A stretch of 45,623 bases of DNA, from positions 1 to 45,623 of the forward strand of contig CANQOP010000017.1 of the NCBI GenBank assembly GCA_947625485.1. The letters run 5' to 3'. Below the pieces are notes generated by a model, which was not told the origin of the DNA, searched no databases, and saw only the letters and a program-made list of their open reading frames with translations. The DNA comes from an uncultured Clostridia bacterium. GTDB lineage: Bacteria; Bacillota; Clostridia; Oscillospirales; Acutalibacteraceae. Shown piece after piece: positions 31,215 to 39,884 of this stretch. Each line of letters begins with the position of its first letter. Position 1 is the stretch's first letter. The translations under genes were made by a program, and so were the position numbers.

Positions 31215-32603
31215 TTACTTATTCTGAATGTACTCGTCAATACCTGCCGCTGCGGTCTTTCCCGCACCCATAGCGAGGATTACGGTAGCCGCACCCGTTA
31301 CGGCGTCGCCGCCTGCGAACACACCCTCACGCGAGGTGAGACCGTTTTCGTCGGCGATAATTCCTCCCCAACCTTGTGTATTCAGTCCGTCTGTGGTAGC
31401 TTTTATCAGCGGATTCGGAGACGTTCCTATAGCCATAATAACAGCGTCAACATCAATTACGAACTCGCTTCCCTCTACAGGAACAGGTCTGCGGCGACCG
31501 CTCTCGTCGGGCTCGCCGAGCTCCATTTTTATGCACTTAATTCCTCCGACGTTTCCGTCCTCGTTCGGAAGTATTTCAACAGGATTGTTAAGCACCCTGA
31601 AGATTATTCCCTCTTCTTTAGCGTGCTCGACCTCCTCGCGCCTTGCGGGAAGCTCCTCCTCACTTCTTCTGTATACTATGTAAACTTCGTCAGCGCCGAG
31701 ACGTTTCGCGCAGCGCGCCGCGTCCATAGCAACGTTACCGCCTCCGACAACAGCGACTTTTTTCGCTTTTACGATAGGAGTAGATGAGTTTTCCTTATAC
31801 GCTTTCATAAGATTCGTACGGGTTAAAAATTCATTCGCGGAGAAAACGCCGTTGAGATTCTCGCCCGGAATATTCATAAACCTGGGAAGTCCTGCGCCGG
31901 AACCGATAAATACAGCCTCGAATCCCATTTCTCCCATAAGCTCGTCAATCGTAATTACGCGCCCGATAACCATGTTAGTCTCGACTTTTACGCCCAAAGC
32001 CTTGAGTCCGTCTACCTCTTTCTGAACGATAGACTTAGGAAGTCTGAACTCGGGAATACCGTACACGAGCACGCCGCCTGCAAGATGAAGAGCCTCAAAA
32101 ACGGTAACGTCATATCCCTTCTTGGCGAGGTCTCCCGCGCAGGTAAGACCCGCCGGACCCGAGCCGATAACAGCAACCTTGTGACCGTTAGGCGCAGGTT
32201 TTGATACCTCTGCGTTTTCCTGAGCGTTGTGCAGGTCTGCAACAAATCTCTCAAGGCGTCCAATGCCGACAGGCTCGGTCTTAATACCTCTTACGCAGAA
32301 CTTCTCGCACTGGTTCTCCTGCGGACATACACGTCCGCATACAGCAGGCAGAGAACTTGACTCGGATATAATATCGTATGCCTTCTCAAAATCGCCCTCG
32401 ACAATCTGATGAATAAAATCGGGTATCTGAATATTTACCGGACAGCCCTTTACGCAGGGTCTGTGCTTGCAGTTTAAACAGCGCTGCGCTTCGTCAACGG
32501 CAGCCTCCTGAGTGTAGCCGAGCGCTACCTCTAGGAAATTTTTATTGCGAACGTCGGGTGCCTGCGATGGCATCTCGTTCTTTTTAGGAGACATATTAGG
32601 CAT
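31215..32603 (-). CDS. nfnB: NfnB, large subunit of electron-bifurcating NADH-dependent ferredoxin:NADP+ oxidoreductase
   Basis: 462 residues, cytoplasmic, FAD and two [4Fe-4S] clusters. The Cys-rich N terminus (RCLNCKHRPCVKGCPVNIQIPDFI and CGRVCPQENQCEKFC) binds the clusters; VAVIGSGPAGLTCAGDLAKKGYDVTV (about 135) is the FAD GxGxxG; GNVAMDAARCAKRLGADEV (about 280) is the NADP(H) fold. Glutamate synthase small subunits share this architecture, but the adjacent nfnA and absence of a gltB-like gene favour Nfn. It couples NADPH and ferredoxin/NADH redox balance. The ATG overlaps the nfnA stop as TAATG, with aaggagg before it. Confidence 0.88.
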   Translation of the reverse strand: MPNMSPKKNEMPSQAPDVRNKNFLEVALGYTQEAAVDEAQRCLNCKHRPCVKGCPVNIQIPDFIHQIVEGDFEKAYDIISESSSLPAVCGRVCPQENQCEKFCVRGIKTEPVGIGRLERFVADLHNAQENAEVSKPAPNGHKVAVIGSGPAGLTCAGDLAKKGYDVTVFEALHLAGGVLVYGIPEFRLPKSIVQKEVDGLKALGVKVETNMVIGRVITIDELMGEMGFEAVFIGSGAGLPRFMNIPGENLNGVFSANEFLTRTNLMKAYKENSSTPIVKAKKVAVVGGGNVAMDAARCAKRLGADEVYIVYRRSEEELPARREEVEHAKEEGIIFRVLNNPVEILPNEDGNVGGIKCIKMELGEPDESGRRRPVPVEGSEFVIDVDAVIMAIGTSPNPLIKATTDGLNTQGWGGIIADENGLTSREGVFAGGDAVTGAATVILAMGAGKTAAAGIDEYIQNK

Positions 32604-33445
32604 TACTGTACCTCCTTTTTAAACAGGTTGCACGCGTCGCAATGAGCCTTGCGCTCAAATTCCCTGTAGTACGCGCCGCGTCTCATCGCTTCGTCAAAAT
32701 CGACCTCGAATCCGTTGAAGTCGGGTCCGTCGACGCACGCGAATTTCGTCTTTCCGCCTACAGTAAGGCGGCAGCCTCCGCACATTCCCGTTCCGTCAAC
32801 CATAATCGGGTTCATCGAAACCGTAGTCGGAACGTTAAAGGGTTTAGTCGTTGCAACAACAAACTTCATCATAATAAGCGGACCTATAGTTATTACCATA
32901 TCATAATTCTCGCCGCTCTCGATAGCCTCCTTAAGCGGAGCGGTAACGACGCCCTTATCTCCGTATGAGCCGTCGTCTGTCATAATCGTAAACTTATCGG
33001 AGCAAGCGCGGAAATCGTCCTCAAGAATAACTAAGTCCTTGTTGCGGAAACCTACTATGGAGTGAACCTCCGTGCCCTGCTCGTGGAGAGCCTGCGCAAC
33101 AGGCAGCGCAATCGCGCAGCCCACACCGCCTCCGACGACGCACACCTTCTTTAATCCCTCGATATGCGTGGGAACTCCGAGAGGTCCGACGAAGTCCTGA
33201 ATATACTCGCCCTCATTTTTGTGGTTAAGTATCTCCGTGGTAGCGCCGACGACCTGAAAGATAATCTTAACCGTACCCTTCTCTTTATCGCAGCCTGCGA
33301 CAGTTAATGGGATTCGCTCGCCGTCCTCGGTAACGCGCAGAATGATAAACTGCCCTGCTTTAGCCTTATTAGCTATGTACGGAGCTTCTATCTCCATCTG
33401 TGTGACCGTGGGATTGAGCGGCTTTTTCGTAACAATTTTATACAT
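32603..33445 (-). CDS. nfnA: NfnA, small subunit of electron-bifurcating ferredoxin:NADP+ oxidoreductase
   Basis: 280 residues from the ATG at 33445 after aaagga. The N-terminal flavin-binding barrel (AGQFIILRVTEDGERIPLT, about 30-50), a Rossmann NAD-binding part (VCVVGGGVGCAIALPVAQAL, about 105-125), and a C-terminal Cys motif GTGMCGGCRLTVGGKTKFAC (about 215-235) for the [2Fe-2S] cluster give the dihydroorotate dehydrogenase electron-transfer subunit (PyrK-like) fold. Paired with nfnB it forms the NfnAB complex used by anaerobes to bifurcate electrons from NADPH to NAD+ and ferredoxin. Its promoter diverges from ldh. Confidence 0.88.
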   Translation of the reverse strand: MYKIVTKKPLNPTVTQMEIEAPYIANKAKAGQFIILRVTEDGERIPLTVAGCDKEKGTVKIIFQVVGATTEILNHKNEGEYIQDFVGPLGVPTHIEGLKKVCVVGGGVGCAIALPVAQALHEQGTEVHSIVGFRNKDLVILEDDFRACSDKFTIMTDDGSYGDKGVVTAPLKEAIESGENYDMVITIGPLIMMKFVVATTKPFNVPTTVSMNPIMVDGTGMCGGCRLTVGGKTKFACVDGPDFNGFEVDFDEAMRRGAYYREFERKAHCDACNLFKKEVQ

Positions 33446-33508
33446 AGTACCTAATCCTTTCACTGCAGTATTAAGTAGCGTAATCTGAATATGAGTCTAA
33501 GCTTTAGT

Positions 33509-33537
33509 ATTTTAACATAAATGAAAGTTTTTTGCAA
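33509..33537 (-). promoter_or_regulatory. Predicted promoter of nfnA-nfnB
   Basis: Minus-strand TTGCAA (33532-33537) and TAAAAT (33509-33514) are separated by 17 bases, with a leader of about 55 bases. Confidence 0.65.
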
Positions 33538-33590
33538 CAACCTGCAATATATTATATTTCAAAAACTTATTAAAATAAATGGCATTTTTA

Positions 33591-33619
33591 TTGACATTTT
33601 TTGTTTTATATGTTAATCA
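33591..33619 (+). promoter_or_regulatory. Predicted promoter of ldh
   Basis: TTGACA (33591-33596) with TAATCA (33614-33619) at 17 bases. The -35 box is consensus, the -10 box is weak. Rex usually controls ldh in Firmicutes, but I find only a poor match near 33601-33619. Confidence 0.45.
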
Positions 33620-33685
33620 TAATGAAAGAAATATCCCATACGGGAAAAACTAATTTTATAAGTCGGAAAAAGTCAGGAGGAAATT

Positions 33686-34651
33686 ATGAAAAAAATTGTA
33701 CTTGTAGGCACGGGAATGGTCGGAATGAGCTTTGCATACGCGGCTCTTAACCAGAACTTATGCGACGAGCTTGTGCTGTGTGACATAAACACAAAGCGCG
33801 CCGAGGGCGAGGCGCAGGACCTCAATCACGGACTTGCATTCTCAAAAACGAGTATGAGAATTTACGCCGGAGATTACTCGGACTGCAAAGGCGCGGATAT
33901 TGTCGTAATAAGCGCGGGCGTAAACCAGAAACCGGGCGAGACAAGACTTGAGCTTTTACAGCGCAACCTCGAAATCTTCAAGACGATTGTAGAACCCGTT
34001 GTAAAGAGCGGATTTGACGGAATTTTTTTAGTTGCCACCAATCCCGTGGACATTATGACGAGAATTACCCGCAAGCTGTCGGGTTTTGAGAACAGCAAGG
34101 TAATCGGCACGGGCACGACGCTCGACTCGGCAAGACTGCGTTTTCTTTTGGGAGACTATTTTAAAATCGACCCGCGCAATATTCACGGCTATGTTATCGG
34201 AGAGCACGGCGACAGCGAATTCGTTCCCTGGTCGCAGGTGACGATAGGACCTAAACCCGTGCGCGACGAACTTATGGACAATCCCGAATTTAAAATGAGC
34301 GATTTGGAACAAATTGAGGAAGAGGTGCGGCACGCGGCATATAAAATAATTGAGGCAAAAGGCGCGACGTATTACGGAATCGGCATGGCGATTTGCAGGG
34401 TTGCGAGAGCTGTATTGCAGGACGAGAACTCTATTCTCACCGTAAGCTCGCGTCTCGACGGCACGTACGGTCTTGATAAGGTCTATGCAGGCAATCCGTG
34501 CGTGGTGAACAAATACGGCGCCGTGAGGAGAATCGAGCTTACAATGATGAACAATGAGATGAAAAAGTTTAAGGAATCCTGCGAACTGCTTGACAAAACC
34601 TTTTGCTCGCTTTCGTTCGATAAAAAAGAAGAAAATGAAGAAAACAGATAA
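33686..34651 (+). CDS. ldh: L-lactate dehydrogenase
   Basis: 321 residues, NAD-dependent reduction of pyruvate to lactate. Visible: Rossmann motif VLVGTGMVGMSFAYAAL, the Asp for NADH ribose in LCDIN, SAGVNQKPGETRLELLQRN with active loop Arg, VATNPVDIMT, and IGEHGDSEFVPWS with the catalytic His and substrate-binding Arg region (TLDSARLRFLL upstream). The RBS is an aggaggaa match, and a terminator follows. It diverges from nfnAB, so both respond to NADH supply. Confidence 0.96.
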   Translation: MKKIVLVGTGMVGMSFAYAALNQNLCDELVLCDINTKRAEGEAQDLNHGLAFSKTSMRIYAGDYSDCKGADIVVISAGVNQKPGETRLELLQRNLEIFKTIVEPVVKSGFDGIFLVATNPVDIMTRITRKLSGFENSKVIGTGTTLDSARLRFLLGDYFKIDPRNIHGYVIGEHGDSEFVPWSQVTIGPKPVRDELMDNPEFKMSDLEQIEEEVRHAAYKIIEAKGATYYGIGMAICRVARAVLQDENSILTVSSRLDGTYGLDKVYAGNPCVVNKYGAVRRIELTMMNNEMKKFKESCELLDKTFCSLSFDKKEENEENR

Positions 34652-34667
34652 CTCTAACCGTCGGAAA

Positions 34668-34692
34668 GGCTCAGCTTTTGCTGGGCTTTTTT
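34668..34692 (+). terminator. Rho-independent terminator after ldh
   Basis: gctcagc pairs with gctgggc (one T-G pair) around a tttt loop, followed by tttttt. Confidence 0.85.
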
Positions 34693-34774
34693 ACATATAA
34701 GACAAGGTTATTGTTAAATAAAATTTGTAACAAAACATATTTTAATGTATCATATTATCAAAGGAGGTGGATTC

Positions 34775-35260
34775 GTGCCTTTTGAAAAACTGTATAAAGA
34801 AAACTATAATATTGTTTACGGCTTTCTGTTTAACCTCTGTAAAAACGAGAGCATAACCGAGGAGCTTACCGCCGCAACATTTTTTAAAGCTTTTTCTAAA
34901 TTTACTTCATTTAACGGCAAATGCAAAATATCAACGTGGCTATGTAAAATTGCCGAAAACGAGTATTTTCAGTATTGCAGAAAGCATAAGCGGCTTAACG
35001 GTTTCAATGAACTGTCGGATATACCCGACGAAGTTTATATTGAGGAAGCATTTCAGGATAAAGCCACTGCAATAGAGATACATAAGCTTTTACATGAGCT
35101 TGAAGAGCCGTACAAGGAAGTATTCATACTCAGGGTATTTGCTGAGCTTAAATTCAGTGATATTGCCGCAATTATCGGTAAAACGGAAGTATGGGCGCGG
35201 GTCACCTACCACCGCGCGAGAAAAAAACTTTTGGAAAAGATGGAGGATAAAAATGTATAA
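34775..35260 (+). CDS. ECF-type RNA polymerase sigma factor
   Basis: 161 residues starting with GTG at 34775, where aaaggaggtgg is an almost perfect Shine-Dalgarno with five-base spacing; the longer ATG frame has no RBS. Sigma region 2 is at about 5-70 (LYKENYNIVYGFLFNLCKN, EELTAATFFKAF), and region 4 at about 105-155 (LEEPYKEVFILRVFAELKFSDIAAIIGKTEVWARVTYHRARKKLL). It would direct a stress or envelope regulon with the anti-sigma gene that overlaps it by eight bases. The regulated target is unknown. Confidence 0.88.
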   Translation: MPFEKLYKENYNIVYGFLFNLCKNESITEELTAATFFKAFSKFTSFNGKCKISTWLCKIAENEYFQYCRKHKRLNGFNELSDIPDEVYIEEAFQDKATAIEIHKLLHELEEPYKEVFILRVFAELKFSDIAAIIGKTEVWARVTYHRARKKLLEKMEDKNV

Positions 35261-35912
35261 CGAGTGCGATATAGTAAAAGACCTTATTCCGCTGTATGCA
35301 GATAAGCTGGCGAGCTTCGGAAGCCGGGATTTAATTGAAGAGCACTGCGCAAATTGCGAGGAGTGCAAAAAAGAACTGGAGCTTGCCGAAAAGCTTATAA
35401 AGACCGAGGAGAAGGATAAACCGAATAATATGGATAAAGTATGGGCAAATATAGCTCATCAGGAGCGAAGAAAAACAAGGCGAAAACGAATTTTAATAAT
35501 TACTGTCATATTTATATTGGGTTCATTTGGTCTTTCTTTATATTCATTCATTTTCCACGGCAACACCTGGTTTACGACGGTCGACCTTAATGTTGCCAAT
35601 TCCTACGAAAGCAAAGAAGAATCTCATCCCGGAAAAGATGAAGTGCAAGCGGCGGCAGAGGGAGTTAAAAACTTTTTTGAAGAAAGGTTTCCCGGCTGTA
35701 TACTGCTTAATTTATCATATGATGAAGGGGCTACCTATAACAAGAAATATTCCGAGTATGATGACGCCATCGCTTTTTTAAGCGACTATTATATTTTAAT
35801 CAGTGACGCTGCAACCTCGGGCGGTGACATGATGAGGAAACTATGGTCGTGGTATGTACGATACAATTACATCTATGACAAATGGGAAGTTGTAAGCTAC
35901 GGCTACGGCTGA
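35253..35912 (+). CDS. Membrane anti-sigma factor with zinc-finger-like N terminus
   Basis: 219 residues from the ATG at 35253, after ggagg. An N-terminal anti-sigma zf-HC2-like domain (CDIVKDLIPLYADKLASFGS; then HCANCEEC as the His-Cys-x2-Cys-x2-Cys site), one transmembrane segment (about 73-95), and an extracellular domain of about 120 residues of no known family. It should bind the sigma factor encoded upstream and release it upon an envelope signal. Confidence 0.82.
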   Translation: MYNECDIVKDLIPLYADKLASFGSRDLIEEHCANCEECKKELELAEKLIKTEEKDKPNNMDKVWANIAHQERRKTRRKRILIITVIFILGSFGLSLYSFIFHGNTWFTTVDLNVANSYESKEESHPGKDEVQAAAEGVKNFFEERFPGCILLNLSYDEGATYNKKYSEYDDAIAFLSDYYILISDAATSGGDMMRKLWSWYVRYNYIYDKWEVVSYGYG

Positions 35913-35946
35913 TGCAATTTTTGAAACAAAATCTTCACCCTATAAA

Positions 35947-35984
35947 AAATAAACGGCTCCGTTTTTTACGCAGCCGTTTATTTT
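35947..35984 (+). terminator. Rho-independent terminator after the anti-sigma gene
   Basis: aaataaacggct pairs with agccgtttattt around a 13-base loop, followed by T residues. Convergent with rpsI. Confidence 0.8.
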
Positions 35985-36042
35985 ACAGTAAATTACAGTA
36001 AAAAACGTATACACAAAAAGCATACTTAGCGTGAAACGAAAA

Positions 36043-36069
36043 GAAACCCCCGAAATAATCGGAGGTTTC
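36043..36069 (-). terminator. Rho-independent terminator after rpsI
   Basis: Minus-strand gaaacctccga pairs with tcgggggtttc (one G-U pair) and is followed by ttttcg. Confidence 0.8.
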
Positions 36070-36085
36070 CAAAACGTACAAACTG

Positions 36086-36493
36086 TTATCTCTTTGAGAA
36101 CTGCGGTGCGCGGCGAGCAGCCTTGAGACCGTATTTCTTTCTTTCTTTCATACGTGGGTCACGAGTGAGGAAGCCTGCCTTCTTAAGCGCAGGACGGAGA
36201 GCTTCGCTGTCGTACTGGAGAAGAGCTCTGGAGATACCGTGGCGGATAGCTCCTGCCTGACCGGTAACGCCGCCGCCGTTTACACGGCAAACAACGTCGA
36301 ACTTCTCAGCAGTTTCCGTAAGATTGAGAGGCTGGCGAACGATTAACTTTAGAGTCTCGAGACCGAAGTAATCGTCTATGTCTCTGTCGTTGATTGTTAC
36401 CTTACCTGTCCCTTGGTAAAGTCTAACGCGGGCAACAGAAGATTTTCTTCTTCCTGTGCCGTAAAAATAAGGTGTCTTATCATAGATACTCAT
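36086..36493 (-). CDS. rpsI: 30S ribosomal protein S9
   Basis: 135 residues. Typical S9: [21 protein letters not shown] at the start, [22 protein letters not shown] in the middle and the strongly basic tail [25 protein letters not shown]. The C-terminal tail reaches the ribosomal P-site. RBS aaggaggc. Coupled to rplM 17 bases upstream. Confidence 0.98.
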   Translation of the reverse strand: MSIYDKTPYFYGTGRRKSSVARVRLYQGTGKVTINDRDIDDYFGLETLKLIVRQPLNLTETAEKFDVVCRVNGGGVTGQAGAIRHGISRALLQYDSEALRPALKKAGFLTRDPRMKERKKYGLKAARRAPQFSKR

Positions 36494-36510
36494 TATTATG
36501 TGCCTCCTTC

Positions 36511-36939
36511 TTAAGCCTCTACAGCCTCAGGCTTCTGAGCCTGATGGTTGTGTTCTGCACCCTCGAACAGACGAAGTCTGAGGAGAGCACTTCTGCCGAT
36601 AGTATTGGACGGAAGCATACCCTTAACAGCAAGCTCCATAGCCTTTGTAGGACGGGTTGCCATAAGAATGTCGTAAGACGTTTCCTTTAAGTGACCGATA
36701 TAGCCTGTATGGCGCTGCCACTTCTTCTGGGAGAGCTTGTTACCCGTGAGAACAGCGTCCTTGCAGTTAATGATGATTACATGGTCGCCGCAGTCTACGT
36801 GGGGAGTAAAAATCGGCTTATGCTTACCTCTGAGAAGTGTAGCAGCCTGAGCAGCAACACGGCCTAACGGCTTGCCTGCTGCGTCAATTACGTACCACTT
36901 GCGGTCGATTTCGCTTTTCTTAGCCATATAAGTTGACAT
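36511..36939 (-). CDS. rplM: 50S ribosomal protein L13
   Basis: 142 residues. Typical L13: [29 protein letters not shown], then [19 protein letters not shown], and the [14 protein letters not shown] and [25 protein letters not shown] motifs. The RBS taggagga is close to the ATG. It is the first gene of the rplM-rpsI operon, with its own strong promoter. Confidence 0.98.
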   Translation of the reverse strand: MSTYMAKKSEIDRKWYVIDAAGKPLGRVAAQAATLLRGKHKPIFTPHVDCGDHVIIINCKDAVLTGNKLSQKKWQRHTGYIGHLKETSYDILMATRPTKAMELAVKGMLPSNTIGRSALLRLRLFEGAEHNHQAQKPEAVEA

Positions 36940-36975
36940 AGCGTTATCCTCCTAAACTTTTTTCGATGCTCGACT

Positions 36976-37004
36976 ATTATAATACGGGAAACACCCTTTG
37001 TCAA
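36976..37004 (-). promoter_or_regulatory. Strong promoter of rplM-rpsI
   Basis: Minus-strand TTGACA (36999-37004) and TATAAT (36976-36981), both consensus, separated by 17 bases. The short leader has no obvious L13-binding structure. Confidence 0.85.
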
Positions 37005-37145
37005 CACTTTTTCTCAATTTTTTTAATTTAGAAATCTCAAAGTCTTAAAATCACGTTAATTCTCTTTTTATCTCAATTATACTAACTTGCAAATTTCAAT
37101 TTTTCTTTTTAAGCGCAGAAAAAATCTCGATATTATATAGACTTT

Positions 37146-37172
37146 TTGCTTTCCGATTGATATAATTATAAT
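37146..37172 (+). promoter_or_regulatory. Possible promoter of the glucokinase gene
   Basis: A TATAAT (37167-37172; another at 37161) lies 15 bases after TTGCTT (37146-37151). The spacing is short, so the -35 assignment is uncertain. Confidence 0.35.
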
Positions 37173-37197
37173 ATATATCTGAAAGGGGAACAATCCT

Positions 37198-38154
37198 ATG
37201 AACAATGACTACAGAGTAGGTATAGATTTAGGCGGCACCAACATTGTTGCGGGAGTCGTTGACAAAGACTACAACATTATCGCGCGCGCTGAGTGCAAAA
37301 CCGCTATCCCTCGTCCCGAGGCTGACGTGTGCGACTCTATGGCGGACATCGTAAAGAAGGCGGTAAAGAAAGCAAAGCTCACAATGGACGACATCGCATA
37401 CATCGGTATAGGCGTGCCCGGAGCAGTAAATCCCGAGACTAAAATCGTAGAAACCTCCCCCAACCTCTTTTTCACCAACTGGGAAGTGAGCAAAATGATG
37501 GAGGAAAGGCTTAATAAGTGCGTTAAGATTGAAAACGACGCCAACGCGGCGGCTCTCGGAGAATTTCTCGCAGGCTCGGCTAAAGGATGCAAAAACGCTG
37601 TTGCAATCACACTCGGAACAGGCGTGGGCGGCGGTATTATCATTGACGGCAAGATTTACAGCGGCTCTAACTTCGCAGGCGCGGAGCTCGGTCATATGGT
37701 TATCGTCAAGGACGGCAAAAAATGCGGCTGCGGCAGGCGCGGCTGCTGGGAGGCGTACGCTTCCGCAACGGCGCTTATAAATATGACCAAGGACGCTATA
37801 CGCAACGAGAAAGCGGAGTTTTCCTATATGCTGGACGCGGTCGACGGCGACCTCGACAACGTAACCGGAAAGACAGCCTTCGACGCTATGAAAGACGGCG
37901 ACGCCACGGGCAAGGCTGTGATTGAGGAGTACATAGGCTATCTCGCTACGGGTATCACCAACGTAATCAACATCTTCCAGCCCGACGTTCTCTGTGTAGG
38001 CGGAGGCGTGAGCAAGCAGGGCGAAAACCTCCTCGCTCCTGTAAGAAATATCGTTGAGCAGGAAAGAATCACGAAGAATAACGATAAGCAGACCGTAATC
38101 TGCGCCGCAACCCTCGGCAACGACGCGGGTATTATCGGCGCGGCGTGCCTTTAA
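37198..38154 (+). CDS. glcK: ROK-family glucokinase
   Basis: 318 residues, cytoplasmic, phosphorylates glucose with ATP. N-terminal ATP loop GIDLGGTNIVAGVVD, IGVPGAVNPETKIVE, the ENDANAAALGEFLAGSAKG segment that contains the catalytic Asp, ITLGTGVGGGIIIDGKIYSGSNFAGAELGHM with the metal-linked His, and the ROK zinc motif CGCGRRGCWEAYAS. The class is sure; glucose specificity is an inference from the family pattern. Strong RBS aaagggg. It stands alone, terminated downstream. Confidence 0.93.
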   Translation: MNNDYRVGIDLGGTNIVAGVVDKDYNIIARAECKTAIPRPEADVCDSMADIVKKAVKKAKLTMDDIAYIGIGVPGAVNPETKIVETSPNLFFTNWEVSKMMEERLNKCVKIENDANAAALGEFLAGSAKGCKNAVAITLGTGVGGGIIIDGKIYSGSNFAGAELGHMVIVKDGKKCGCGRRGCWEAYASATALINMTKDAIRNEKAEFSYMLDAVDGDLDNVTGKTAFDAMKDGDATGKAVIEEYIGYLATGITNVINIFQPDVLCVGGGVSKQGENLLAPVRNIVEQERITKNNDKQTVICAATLGNDAGIIGAACL

Positions 38155-38210
38155 AAAGTTGAATTCGCTCGGCAAGTTATTCGGTTAACTTTATTTTGAC
38201 TATACAAACA

Positions 38211-38259
38211 AAAGGGGATATTACATTTTTACGTCAGCAAAATGTAATATCCCCTTTTT
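38211..38259. terminator. Strong bidirectional terminator
   Basis: aaaggggatattacatttt pairs with aaaatgtaatatcccctttt around an eight- to ten-base loop, with T or A runs at each end. It separates the convergent glcK and the membrane-protein gene. Confidence 0.9.
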
Positions 38260-38289
38260 CATTAAAATTTATTGATATGATAATATGAT

Positions 38290-38664
38290 TTAATCTTTAT
38301 TTCGTTTTCTGTCGGCTATTAACTCCACGATATACGCCGTGCAAACAAAAATATCAAGAATAGTAATCGCGTAATAAGGAATCCGCCACATTAAACCTAT
38401 AGGATAGAGTAAAATTGCCAGAGCGAAAACCGAGATGACTACTGTAAAAATGATTTTTTGCACTTTGCCTTCAAGTCTGAATTTAAAGACGGACAGCGCA
38501 AACAGGACGGCGATTACGATTATTATTAAAGAAATTACTATAAGTCTAAGCGATGTATTGTAAGTGCGCGAAGCATAGAGATTTATCTGCTCTGAGATAA
38601 AATAGAAAGAGTATGTAAGGCAAAGTACAATCAGTCTTAAAATTAGCGATAATGATTTTTTCAT
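38290..38664 (-). CDS. Small integral membrane protein, unknown
   Basis: 124 residues with four hydrophobic segments (about 5-25, 40-60, 69-90, 95-115) and a basic C-terminal tail RKRNKD. The RBS aaggagga is well placed. No family recognised. It is not clearly part of the sigma-factor gene pair upstream, since a terminator lies between. Confidence 0.6.
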   Translation of the reverse strand: MKKSLSLILRLIVLCLTYSFYFISEQINLYASRTYNTSLRLIVISLIIIVIAVLFALSVFKFRLEGKVQKIIFTVVISVFALAILLYPIGLMWRIPYYAITILDIFVCTAYIVELIADRKRNKD

Positions 38665-38762
38665 TTTTCCTCCTTAAATATACGTGGATTTCATATAAGA
38701 AAGTCTATGCAATTTCCTATACAGTATATCACCTTTTTATATAAAGCGCAAGTTTGGTCGCC

Positions 38763-38796
38763 AAAAAGAAAGCGTACAATAACTCGATACGCTCTC
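38763..38796 (-). terminator. Rho-independent terminator after the second anti-sigma gene
   Basis: Minus-strand gagagcgta pairs with tacgctttc around an 11-base loop and is followed by ttttt. Confidence 0.75.
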
Positions 38797-38807
38797 TTAT
38801 ATATCAA

Positions 38808-39884
38808 CTACTCGGGGACTGTTGCGTCAGTCGGCTCTTCGGTCTGCACCTCAGTGGTCGGCTCTTCCTTTTCGGTAATAAAAATCTTTACGGCAGTTTT
38901 AGTTTTAAGCTCGTTTACAAGCTCGACAGCCTTACTTATATCGGTGATTTTACCCTGCTCGACCGCGTCGGTCAGTGTATAAACCGTGCCGTCGCATAAG
39001 AAGTAGAGGCCGAGAGCGTACGTCTCCTGCGAGTCGCTGTAGAAAAACTCATAATCGCCTATATACTCCGTACCCGTTTCTCCGGTGTAATCCGCGTCGG
39101 TCCTGTAGATAAGTTTTCCGCCGTCAAGCTCGCCTACATTCGCCGCGGAAACCGCATCTATTCCGAAGTATTCCCCGACAACCTGCGAATCGCTGTCGTC
39201 TCTTTTCACGGTTATTCCTACTTCGCTGTTCTCGATAAGTCTTACCGCCTCATCGAAATCCTCGAAAATGTCCTGGGAATACGTCTCGCCCAGCGTAAAG
39301 CACTGCTCCTCGTTCAAAGCATAAATGCCGAGGCCGTAGGGCGCGCACTGAGTGTCAGAGCTGAACACATACTCACCTATTATATAATCGCAGGAATAGT
39401 CCTCTCTTTCATAATTTGTAGCATAACAGATTTTTAAGCCGTCGACCTCTCCCAGATAAGTGAGCGAAGATACATTAATATCATTTTTTACCAACAGCTT
39501 TATAAGCTTTTCCTCCTCAGTCTTCTCCTCTGCCACGGAGTTTTTGGAAGAAGTTGTGCTGTAAACTATGCTATTGTTGCTGCTTTTGCTTTTGTCTGCG
39601 CTTGTGGACTTTTCGGGAACGCTCGCTTTCTTAACCTTTGTCTCGGTTACGGTAACCTCGGACTTAGCGGGTATAAATACTCCGCCGGGATTTGCAAACG
39701 CGGCTACCATTCCGGCGCAGAGCAGTACGAAAATTGCCGCTACGGATATTAATCTCGGAGTGCTTAAACGAATAATTTTAGACTTTTTCTCATCGGGCTT
39801 TTTCTCAATACATGCCTTTCTTATAGCCTCAAGGTCGGGCATTTGTCTGTCGGAAACCTGTTTAAATAACTTTTTTTCTCTCAT
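38808..39884 (-). CDS. Membrane-bound anti-sigma factor-like protein
   Basis: 358 residues. A short cytoplasmic N terminus (MREKKLFKQVSDRQMPDLEAI) is followed by a transmembrane segment (about 45-65), a Ser/Lys-rich stalk (to about 125), and two extracellular repeats of about 80 residues each, with YEREDYSCDYIIGEY and YTGETGTEYIGDYEF parts in the same position, suggesting an internal duplication. The first half of each repeat ends with the TLG/TLTD-like strand. It overlaps the sigma gene by four bases (ATGA), so it is probably its anti-sigma, though the sigma-binding domain is too short to name. Confidence 0.75.
   Translation of the reverse strand: MREKKLFKQVSDRQMPDLEAIRKACIEKKPDEKKSKIIRLSTPRLISVAAIFVLLCAGMVAAFANPGGVFIPAKSEVTVTETKVKKASVPEKSTSADKSKSSNNSIVYSTTSSKNSVAEEKTEEEKLIKLLVKNDINVSSLTYLGEVDGLKICYATNYEREDYSCDYIIGEYVFSSDTQCAPYGLGIYALNEEQCFTLGETYSQDIFEDFDEAVRLIENSEVGITVKRDDSDSQVVGEYFGIDAVSAANVGELDGGKLIYRTDADYTGETGTEYIGDYEFFYSDSQETYALGLYFLCDGTVYTLTDAVEQGKITDISKAVELVNELKTKTAVKIFITEKEEPTTEVQTEEPTDATVPE

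Noticed and set aside
31215..32603. Glutamate synthase small subunit
   Set aside because: Same architecture, but the partner is an NfnA-type flavoprotein and no large glutamate synthase subunit is present.
33597..33622. Possible Rex operator near the ldh promoter
   Set aside because: Only TTGTT and TTAA half-matches with wrong spacing; not good enough to call.
37228..38175. Long minus-strand ORF antisense to glcK
   Set aside because: It mirrors a clear ROK kinase with full motifs and has no family features or RBS; high GC codon use explains open antisense frames.
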